Below, piece by piece: positions 57,717-64,000 of a DNA stretch of 64,000 nt. Source of the DNA: Turneriella parva DSM 21527. Lineage in GTDB: Bacteria > Spirochaetota > Leptospiria > Turneriellales > Turneriellaceae. The translations under genes were made by a program, and so were the position numbers. The stretch covers positions 682,001 to 746,000 of the forward strand of contig NC_018020.1 of the NCBI RefSeq assembly GCF_000266885.1. Direction: 5' to 3'. The notes beneath the pieces are model-generated. The model did no database searches. It worked only from the letters and a program-made list of their open reading frames with translations, and was not told where the DNA came from. How positions within the stretch are numbered: position 1 is the first letter of the stretch; each line of letters starts with the position of its first letter.

Positions 57717-59536
57717 CAACACAGCCGGGTAACGCATCGCCGCTGGGGCCCAGCGCCCACGGCAACGGGTATAATTTCGCGGTTTATGTCGACGGCGCGA
57801 CACAGGTGAACCTCTGTCTTTACTCAAGGTCAGGCGAACTCTTGCACACGCTACCGATGCAGCGCAGCGAATCGGTGTGGCACCTGACAATCATCGGCGG
57901 CGCACCTGACCTCATTTATTGCTTCGAAGTTGAGCGCGCAGAAATAAAACAGCAGCTCTGTGACCCGTTTGCAAAGAATCTGAACCTTCTGGCTGAGTGG
58001 CGCAAACGCAAGGCCTGGCCTGCGCCCGTCGCCGCCCCGGCAAATGCCGTGTTCGACTGGTCAGACGACAGGCGCCCGATGATCGCACTGCCCGATATGG
58101 TGATCTACGAAGCGCACGTCAAAGGCCTTACAATTGAATTACCCGGCATACCCGAAGCGGAGCGCGGGCGCTACCGGGGTGCCGCACACGCTGCCGTGAT
58201 CTCACACCTCAAGCGACTCGGCGTCACGACGCTCGAACTTCTGCCGGTTCACGCGAAGACAGAAGATGCTTTTCTGCTCGCGAAAGGACTCACCAACTAC
58301 TGGGGCTATAACACGCTGAACTATTTCTCTCCCGAAAGCGAATATGCAACCGACGACGCCGTGACCGAATTCAAGACCATGGTAAAGGCGCTGCACGCTG
58401 CCGGTATTGAGGTGATTCTCGACGTGGTCTATAATCATACCGGCGAAGGCCCACAGAGCGCGCCGGCCGTCAGCTACCGCGGCCTCGCCGATTCTACCTA
58501 TTACACCACCGATGAAAACGGCGCATACCTCGACTACACGCACTGCGGCAACTCGCTGAACACAGACGAGACGCTGGTGCGGCTGCTTATTCATGAGAGC
58601 CTGCGCTATTGGGCAGACGAAATGCATGTAGACGGATTTCGATTCGATCTGGCGCCGACGCTGTTCAGAAAACGCGATATCGTCACGTTCGACCATGAGC
58701 TGCACCACATGATCGTGAATGACCCGGTGCTCAGTTCACTCAAGCTCATCGTTGAGCCCTGGGACTTAGGCCCCGACGGCTACCAGCGCGGGCGTTTTCC
58801 GCAGCCATACCTCGAATGGAACGATGTCTTTCGCGATGCGTCGCGCCAATTCTGGAAAGGCGAGAGGCCGGCAGCTGAATTGGCGGCATTGATGGTGCAC
58901 CGTGGCAGGCCCGTCATCAACTTCGTCACCTGCCACGACGGTTTCACGCTGCTCGATCTGGTCAGCTACGAACAAAAACGCAACGTCGCCAACGGCGAAG
59001 ACAACCGCGATGGGTCAAACCACAACCACAGTTTCAATTGCGGCATTGAAGGCGAAACGCCTGACGTGCAGATTCGCGCCCGGCGAAAGAAACTGCGCAA
59101 GAACCTGCTCGCAACACTCATCTTCTCGCAAGATATTCCGATGCTGCTCGCCGGCGACGAGATGGGTAACACGCAGTTCGGTAACAACAACGCCTATTGC
59201 CAGGACAACGAAATTTCGTGGCTCAAATGGGCAAATCGCGAAGAAGACATGATCGAATTCGTCGCCGAATGCCTGAGGCTGCGCAGGCAATTGCACAAGG
59301 CCACGCACCCCGCCGTGATCGAAGCACCCGCGAATGCCGCACGCGCCTTCGGTATCTGGTTCGACCGTTATTGCCTGCTCATGAACTCGGCGAGTGAAAA
59401 TGTGCTCTTTTCAGTGCCCGGCAGCGCGATGCGAGAAGTTTTGCATACCGGCAGACAGATTCATCATGAAACAGTCAGCGACATCTACCTGCTGACCGCA
59501 CAATCGGTGGTGTTGCTCTTGCGCAACGAGAATTAA
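57713..59536 (+). CDS. glgX: Glycogen debranching enzyme (cytoplasmic)
   Basis: A 607-residue GH13 enzyme from GTG 57713, overlapping glgA by GTGA. No signal peptide. CBM48-like GYNFAVYVDGATQVNLCLYS, then region I DVVYNHTGEGP near 236, nucleophile in GFRFDLAPTL near 306, acid Glu in LIVEPWDLGPDGYQ near 345 and TCHDGFTLLDLV near 406. Hydrolyses alpha-1,6 branches of glycogen after phosphorylase. It is the last gene of the locus and paralogous to the exported copy at 51042. Confidence 0.93.
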   Translation: MTTQPGNASPLGPSAHGNGYNFAVYVDGATQVNLCLYSRSGELLHTLPMQRSESVWHLTIIGGAPDLIYCFEVERAEIKQQLCDPFAKNLNLLAEWRKRKAWPAPVAAPANAVFDWSDDRRPMIALPDMVIYEAHVKGLTIELPGIPEAERGRYRGAAHAAVISHLKRLGVTTLELLPVHAKTEDAFLLAKGLTNYWGYNTLNYFSPESEYATDDAVTEFKTMVKALHAAGIEVILDVVYNHTGEGPQSAPAVSYRGLADSTYYTTDENGAYLDYTHCGNSLNTDETLVRLLIHESLRYWADEMHVDGFRFDLAPTLFRKRDIVTFDHELHHMIVNDPVLSSLKLIVEPWDLGPDGYQRGRFPQPYLEWNDVFRDASRQFWKGERPAAELAALMVHRGRPVINFVTCHDGFTLLDLVSYEQKRNVANGEDNRDGSNHNHSFNCGIEGETPDVQIRARRKKLRKNLLATLIFSQDIPMLLAGDEMGNTQFGNNNAYCQDNEISWLKWANREEDMIEFVAECLRLRRQLHKATHPAVIEAPANAARAFGIWFDRYCLLMNSASENVLFSVPGSAMREVLHTGRQIHHETVSDIYLLTAQSVVLLLRNEN

Positions 59537-59600
59537 AAGCCCGCTCTTGTTTTTGGACGACGGGTAATCGCAGAATTAGATTTAGCACAGTATTTGCAAC

Positions 59601-61781
59601 ATGAACGACAACACGCTTCCCGAAAATCCACTTTTTAACCAGGGCGAACTTCCCGATTTTTCTGCGATTCAGGCCGAACACGTCGTGCCTGCGGTGCGCG
59701 AGGCGATCAGAGTCGGTAGAGAAAAGCTCAAGACCCTTGAACAGCTGCAAAACCCGACATGGCAGGCGTTTGTACTGCCGTTACGCGACATCTCGCGCCG
59801 GCTCGACCGTATCTGGGGCACGGTCGGCCACCTGTTAGGCGTCAAAAACTCCGATGCGCTGCGAGCGGCGCACGAAGAAGTGCAGCCCGAGGTCGTCGAG
59901 TTTCAATTGTCGATCGGGCAGAACCCTGCGCTTTTCAAGAGCTGGCAAGCGCTGCAGGCGGCAGGCCCCAAAGAAATCACCACTGCTGCAAGAAAACGCA
60001 TCGTCGAAGCCGCGATTCGAGATGCCAGACTTTCGGGTGTTGCGCTCGAAGGCGAAAAACAGAAACGCTTCAATGAAATACAGCGTGATCTGGCGGCGCT
60101 CGCCACGAAATTCTCGAATGCAGTGCTCGACGCGACCAAAGCCTTTCAGATCGTTCTGACAAAACCTGAAGAAATCGCCGGGCTGCCGCAGAGCTGGCTT
60201 GCCGGCGCTGCGCATGCAGCGCAGGCAAAGGGACATGCGGGGGCCACTGCAGAAAACGGGCCATGGCTTGTGACACTTGACTATCCTTCTTATTACCCTG
60301 TGCTGCAACACGCACAAAACCGCGCGCTGCGCGAACAGGTTTACCGTGCGAGCGTAACGCGGGCGAGCTCAGAAAAATTAAACAATTGGCCGGTGATCGA
60401 TGAGATTTTGCGGCTGCGGCATGAAAACGCGCAGATTCTGGGTTTTGCGAATTATGCCCAGGTCTCGCTTGCCGCAAAAATGGCCCCCGAGACGAAAAAC
60501 GTGCGCGAAATGATTGTAAACCTCGGCAAAGTCGCGAAGCCGCAGGCGCAGAACGAATTCGTCAGGCTCACCGAATACGCGAAGCAAAAAGGCCATGAGG
60601 ATTCACTGCAGTTATGGGACATCGCATTCTACAGCGAGCGTCGCCGTGAAGAGCTGTACAGTTTTACCGACGAAGAACTGCGGCCTTACTTTCCGTTACC
60701 CAAAGTTTTGTCGGGCATGTTTGACTTAGCCGAAAAACTTTTCACCGTCAAAATTGCAGCAGCCCCCACACAGCCCAAGGTCTGGCACCGCGACGTGCAA
60801 TATTTCGACGTGTATGACACGACCGCCAAGAAGATTGCCGGCTTTTTTCTTGACCCTTACGCCCGCTCGGGAGAAAAACGCGGCGGCGCCTGGATGGATG
60901 TCTGCCGCCAGCGCGAAGCTACAGAAGAGAGCCTGGTTCTGCCAGTGGCGTATCTCGTCTGCAACGGAACTCCGCCTGTGGGCGAAAAACCTTCACTGAT
61001 GACATTTACAGAAGTGGAGACGCTCTTTCACGAATTCGGCCATGGGCTGCAGCACATGCTGACCACTGTCGACGAATACGAAGCATCAGGCATTTCGAAT
61101 GTCGAGTGGGATGCCGTCGAACTACCTTCGCAGTTCATGGAAAACTGGGTGTACGAGCGCAGCGTCATCGACCAGATTTCGGGTCACGTTGAAACCGGCG
61201 AGCCCCTGCCGCAACCCCTCTTCGAAAAAATCATCGCCGCGAAAAACTACATGGCCGGCTCAATTCTGTTACGCCAGCTCTATTTCTCATTGCTCGATCT
61301 TGAATTGCACGAAGTACATGGAGGTACGCTGGTCGGCGTAGCCAAGGATGGCGGCAAGCCGACTGAAGTACATGGAGGTACGCTGGTCGGCGTAGCCACG
61401 GAGGGCGGCAAGCCGACTGAAGTACATGGAGAAACAGTACGCGACGTGCAGCGCCGCATCGCCGCCGAGTACACCGTGATACCGCCTTTGCCAGAAGATG
61501 CATTTCTCTGCTCTTTCTCGCACATTTTTGCCGGCGGCTACGCTGCCGGCTATTACAGTTACAAATGGGCAGAAGTCTTGAGCGCCGACGCATTCGCGGC
61601 ATTTGAAGAGGCAGGGTTAAACGACGATGGCGCGATACGTGAACTCGGCAGGCGATACCGCGAGACCGTGCTCGCGCGCGGCGGCTCTGAACATCCGCTT
61701 GAAGTGTATCGGGCGTTCAGAGGGCGCGATGCAACGATCGACGCGCTGCTCAGGCATAACGGGTTGATTCAGGCGGCGTGA
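59601..61781 (+). CDS. prlC: M3-family oligopeptidase (PrlC-like)
   Basis: A 726-residue cytoplasmic zinc metallopeptidase. The HExxH motif is in LFHEFGHGLQHML near residue 477 with the third ligand Glu about 27 residues on. FLDPYARSGEKRGGAWMD and GYAAGYYSYKWAEVLSADAF are M3A signatures. It degrades short peptides. An unusual stretch at about residues 571-606 is a tandem duplication (EVHGGTLVGVAKDGGKPT twice, then EVHGET), placed between two otherwise continuous conserved helices. The 3' end overlaps the convergent DHFR-like gene by 32 bp. Confidence 0.93.
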   Translation: MNDNTLPENPLFNQGELPDFSAIQAEHVVPAVREAIRVGREKLKTLEQLQNPTWQAFVLPLRDISRRLDRIWGTVGHLLGVKNSDALRAAHEEVQPEVVEFQLSIGQNPALFKSWQALQAAGPKEITTAARKRIVEAAIRDARLSGVALEGEKQKRFNEIQRDLAALATKFSNAVLDATKAFQIVLTKPEEIAGLPQSWLAGAAHAAQAKGHAGATAENGPWLVTLDYPSYYPVLQHAQNRALREQVYRASVTRASSEKLNNWPVIDEILRLRHENAQILGFANYAQVSLAAKMAPETKNVREMIVNLGKVAKPQAQNEFVRLTEYAKQKGHEDSLQLWDIAFYSERRREELYSFTDEELRPYFPLPKVLSGMFDLAEKLFTVKIAAAPTQPKVWHRDVQYFDVYDTTAKKIAGFFLDPYARSGEKRGGAWMDVCRQREATEESLVLPVAYLVCNGTPPVGEKPSLMTFTEVETLFHEFGHGLQHMLTTVDEYEASGISNVEWDAVELPSQFMENWVYERSVIDQISGHVETGEPLPQPLFEKIIAAKNYMAGSILLRQLYFSLLDLELHEVHGGTLVGVAKDGGKPTEVHGGTLVGVATEGGKPTEVHGETVRDVQRRIAAEYTVIPPLPEDAFLCSFSHIFAGGYAAGYYSYKWAEVLSADAFAAFEEAGLNDDGAIRELGRRYRETVLARGGSEHPLEVYRAFRGRDATIDALLRHNGLIQAA
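61311..61418. repeat. Two 54-bp tandem repeats inserted in frame in prlC
   Basis: Units 61311-61364 and 61365-61418 begin GAAGTACATGGA and encode EVHGGTLVGVA(KD/TE)GGKPT; they differ at three positions near the middle. The first 11 bases recur after the second unit, where the normal gene resumes with EVHGET. Confidence 0.85.
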
Positions 61782-62295
61782 ACCAGGTGCTCTGAACAAA
61801 ACCATTGGCGAACGCGTGAGATTTCGAATGCTGCAGATGCACGCTAGCATTCAGCTCTGCAAAGAGCGGTAATCCGCTGCCCAGCAGAATAGGTATGCGC
61901 GTGATCGTGATTTCGTACACGAGACCGTCGCTCAGAAAGCTCTGTATGGTTTTGCCGCCGTCGACATAGACTTTTTTCACACCCTCGGCTTCGAGCCGTC
62001 GCAGCAGAGCCGAAGGGTCTTCAGACGATAATTCTGCGCCCGGCTGCGAAATGCTTTGTAAAGAACGGCTCAGCACCACTACGCGCTTACCGGTGAATGG
62101 CCAGGCCTCAAATTCAAGTACCTTCTCATATGTATTTCTGCCCATGACGATGCAGTCGACATCGGCCATGAACTGCGAATAGCCGAAATCTTCGCCTTGT
62201 ATGGCATATCGGGGGTCGTGCAACCAGGCGACGTCGCCGTCTTTCTGCGCAATGAATCCATCGACACTCACCGCTATATATACTGCTGCTTTCAT
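61750..62295 (-). CDS. Dihydrofolate reductase family protein (RibD C-terminal-like)
   Basis: A 181-residue protein. MKAAVYIAVSVDGFIAQKDGDVAWL is the typical start; MGRNTYEKVLEFEAWPFTGKRVVVLSRS the NADPH-binding part, and VKKVYVDGGKTIQSFLSDGLVYEITITRIPILLGSGLPLF the C-terminal half. Such proteins (YwjB/YyaP-like) are NADPH reductases with unknown substrate. Divergent from a TetR gene with paired palindromes between. Confidence 0.92.
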   Translation of the reverse strand: MKAAVYIAVSVDGFIAQKDGDVAWLHDPRYAIQGEDFGYSQFMADVDCIVMGRNTYEKVLEFEAWPFTGKRVVVLSRSLQSISQPGAELSSEDPSALLRRLEAEGVKKVYVDGGKTIQSFLSDGLVYEITITRIPILLGSGLPLFAELNASVHLQHSKSHAFANGFVQSTWFTPPESTRYA

Positions 62296-62310
62296 TTGTC
62301 CATAAGTTAC

Positions 62311-62350
62311 TCTATGCTGTAGAAGCTGGCAAATAATTCTACAATGTAGA
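62311..62350. promoter_or_regulatory. Paired TetR operators
   Basis: TCTATGCTGTAGA (62311-62323) and TCTACAATGTAGA (62338-62350, perfect 6-1-6 palindrome), 27 bp apart, in the spacer between the DHFR-like and TetR genes. Confidence 0.6.
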
Positions 62351-62399
62351 TTTATGAATTTGCTTTACCCGCCCGCCGTCTGCCTTGAGATGCGCCTGC

Positions 62400-62966
62400 A
62401 TGGGGCAGAAAAAGTCAGGTCGGCCGCTGGCCGCAAAACTGGATAGTGCGAAAATCTTGCGCAGCGCCCTGGCACTCTGCGCGAAATCGGGGGTTGCGGG
62501 CATGACATTGCGGGCACTTGCCCGGCAGCTGAAGGTTGACCCGATGGCCATTTACCATTACTTTCCCGACCGCACTGCCATACTTTCGGCCGCGCTCGCC
62601 CACGCGTACCGCAGCCTGGCGGCAGATTACAGACCGATTGGCAATGCGACGCATGATGTAACGTATTTACTCGAAAGTTATTGCGCGATTTCGGGCAAGT
62701 ATGTCGAGCTGATGATCTATCTCATGGGCCAGCGAGACCATTCACTGCTGCCGCTAGAAAATTTTAACAGGCATCTGCTCGAAGCGATCGGGCGCCAATG
62801 CGAAAATGCTGACGAGGCCTTATTTCTGCGCGACGTACTGATCGATTACACGCATGGTTACGTGATTGCAGCGCGGTACTTTACAAGGCGCGAGCTGCTT
62901 TCTGCAAATCAGAACTATCGAAAAGCGGTAGGTTTACTCCTTGCCGGTCAAAAGAAAGTCTTTTAG
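62400..62966 (+). CDS. TetR/AcrR-family regulator (TetR-class HTH)
   Basis: A 188-residue regulator from ATG 62400 (an ATG at 62385 is also possible). The HTH is SAKILRSALALCAKSGVAGMTLRALARQLKVDPMAIYHYFPDRTAIL, close to TetR itself in the DPMAIYHYF recognition helix. C-terminal helical domain with unknown ligand. Divergent from the DHFR-like reductase gene; operators between suggest it represses that gene. Its 3' end overlaps the next minus-strand gene by 33 bp. Confidence 0.92.
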   Translation: MGQKKSGRPLAAKLDSAKILRSALALCAKSGVAGMTLRALARQLKVDPMAIYHYFPDRTAILSAALAHAYRSLAADYRPIGNATHDVTYLLESYCAISGKYVELMIYLMGQRDHSLLPLENFNRHLLEAIGRQCENADEALFLRDVLIDYTHGYVIAARYFTRRELLSANQNYRKAVGLLLAGQKKVF

Positions 62967-63551
62967 TCTGTTTGTCTTCGCATCAAAAATCATGATTAAC
63001 CTGCGATTGTATGCAATCGCCCGCCGATCTTTCAGTTGGTATGAGTCATAATACGAGAACTGAACCCTGTCGTTGGCTTTGAATTGCAGTATAGGCAAGA
63101 ATTCAGTATCCACCAATTGCGAGGGCATTACCGATCTTCCCGAGGTTTGACCTATTGTACGCCGTGCTTCTGCCTCAGTCATTCCTATGCGCAATAAGGT
63201 CACGTCTTCATCGATAAAGCGCGTGCTATCTTCGGGGAAACCACTCGAATAGATGTAACCCAGGGCTTTACCGTCTTTGAGTTCTACACTCAATAGTCTG
63301 CTTGAAAGCGAACTGCCGGTTCTGAGAGTGTAATAGTATGTCGCGACGGTGCGGTTAAAACCTGGCTGTATGCGCTTTTGAATTTCAATCGGATCGCCGA
63401 ATGCTTCGATAAGTTGTTCCGTCGTCATGCCGGGAATTTTTTCGAAATCGTGCAAAGTACTCTCTCGTACAAAATTCTGACCAGTCGCTCTACTGCATTG
63501 GATGCAAAGAAGTGATAGCATGAAAATAATGCTGGCAAGTTCACTCTTCAT
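62934..63551 (-). CDS. Lipoprotein with BamE/SmpA-like segments
   Basis: A 205-residue exported protein. MKSELASIIFMLSLLCIQC is a lipoprotein signal. Two segments GMTTEQLIEAFGDPIEIQK and RIGMTEAEARRTIGQ have the helix-turn of SmpA/OmlA (BamE) proteins, which bind the beta-barrel assembly machinery or other lipids. A barrel-protein gene overlaps upstream by ATGA. Role unknown. Confidence 0.7.
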   Translation of the reverse strand: MKSELASIIFMLSLLCIQCSRATGQNFVRESTLHDFEKIPGMTTEQLIEAFGDPIEIQKRIQPGFNRTVATYYYTLRTGSSLSSRLLSVELKDGKALGYIYSSGFPEDSTRFIDEDVTLLRIGMTEAEARRTIGQTSGRSVMPSQLVDTEFLPILQFKANDRVQFSYYDSYQLKDRRAIAYNRRLIMIFDAKTNRLKDFLLTGKE

Positions 63552-64000
63552 AAAAACACCCCTGCGCCAATCGACATTTCAAATCTCTTGAATATTCGGT
63601 CAGAAGCAGACCCCTTATACCCGGCCTCAACCTGATTGTAGGCATAACTATAGTGCAGACCGGTGACCGCAAATACCGATGCGAAGGCTGAATACCAGGC
63701 AAACTGTACACCCATTCTCATCTGAAAGCCAAGAAAAGTCCGCAGAGTATTCTCATTTTCCCGATTCGCAAGATTAAACGAATATTCGTCCCGGGCATTG
63801 GTATAAGATACCAGCGGCCGATAACGCCCCGATGTCGGCCCTATCTGCAGGGGAAATTCGAGGTAAAAACCATGAATACGCTCAATCGGAAAACGAAAAT
63901 TGGTGCCAATGAGAACGGTATGGGTTTCCATCATCGTCTTCAGGGCACTCTCCCGAGCATAGGAATCGCCGTAACCGCCAATAGACATGCCATGGCGTAA
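63548..64000 (-). CDS. Outer-membrane protein, 5' end beyond the window
   Basis: The frame is open from the window edge to the stop at 63548. The visible 150 residues (GTNFRFPIERIHGFYLEFPLQIGP, LGFQMRMGVQFAWYSAFASVFAVTGLHYSYAYNQ, IFKRFEMSIGAGVFL) are beta-barrel-like strands; the last is a typical C-terminal barrel strand. It overlaps the lipoprotein gene by 4 bp, so they are cotranscribed. The ATG at 63988 is unlikely to be the true start since the frame stays open. Confidence 0.6.
   Translation of the reverse strand, partial: LRHGMSIGGYGDSYARESALKTMMETHTVLIGTNFRFPIERIHGFYLEFPLQIGPTSGRYRPLVSYTNARDEYSFNLANRENENTLRTFLGFQMRMGVQFAWYSAFASVFAVTGLHYSYAYNQVEAGYKGSASDRIFKRFEMSIGAGVFL

Noticed and set aside
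1-64000. CRISPR array, tRNA or rRNA genes, prophage
   Set aside because: No regularly spaced repeats with spacers, no cloverleaf with a terminal CCA context, and no phage structural genes were found by reading both strands.

Overview
The window is a moderately GC-rich chromosomal segment from a Gram-negative-type (diderm) bacterium. Outer-membrane barrel proteins, many lipoproteins with loose lipoboxes, class III cyclase and GGDEF signalling, and gene content oriented to fatty acids fit a Leptospiraceae-like spirochaete (Turneriella/Leptonema-like). This placement is an inference: there is no rRNA gene, tRNA gene, phage, transposase or CRISPR array in the window. About 64 genes or gene remnants are supported, and both window edges cut a gene (rplS on the left, an outer-membrane protein on the right).

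Layout. 1-6.3 kb (minus): rplS, a PAS-GGDEF gene broken by an in-frame TGA, then an operon of an ILVBL/HACL2-like ThDP enzyme, an acyl-CoA synthetase and an SDR, which together look like 2-hydroxy fatty acid alpha-oxidation. 5.9-13.5 kb: an HxlR regulator divergent from a PfpI/DJ-1 lipoprotein, a DUF481 barrel and an F420H2:NADP-type oxidoreductase; then a Baeyer-Villiger-type monooxygenase set with a TetR regulator, methyltransferase and di-iron hydroxylase. 13.6-20.5 kb: kelch and beta-propeller lipoproteins, a CheY protein, an alpha-oxoamine synthase, and a PCuAC-Sco1-SufU operon for copper and iron-sulfur handling. 20.5-27.6 kb: uvrC, a cysteine-rich protein, a second diguanylate cyclase, thrS and a GH18 hydrolase. 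27.7-38.3 kb: a winged-helix protein, an adenylate cyclase, two toxin-antitoxin pairs, NamZ, and a Fur-box-preceded feo operon that includes an unlisted 56-residue Cys-containing membrane protein, followed by a D-aminoacylase-like amidohydrolase. 38.4-43 kb: a barrel protein, an MDR dehydrogenase, a small lipoprotein and a multidomain FN3/Ig-like surface lipoprotein.

43.1-59.5 kb (plus) is a roughly 16 kb alpha-glucan locus: an ABC importer (ATPase, two permeases, binding lipoprotein), two lipoprotein GH13 debranching enzymes, a large outer-membrane barrel, glycogen synthase and a cytoplasmic GlgX. Most genes overlap by ATGA/GTGA. It suggests outer-surface debranching, porin passage, ABC uptake and storage or turnover of glycogen. 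Two small toxin-antitoxin-like gene pairs sit inside it. 59.6-64 kb: an M3 oligopeptidase, a DHFR-like protein divergent from TetR with paired operators, and two surface-protein genes.

The most unusual aspect is the density of short palindromic sequence families spread through the window: an 18-bp GCTATGGATTTTCATRGC family that three times encodes the hydrophobic core of a signal or membrane segment in one and the same frame; GC-rich REP-like elements inserted in frame in uvrC, feoB and the monooxygenase gene; perfect 34-36-bp palindromes after stop codons with compensatory changes; BIME-like paired repeats; and CTTCGACAGGCTCA-type repeats that overlap gene ends. Many gene ends carry strong U-less hairpins instead of classical terminators.
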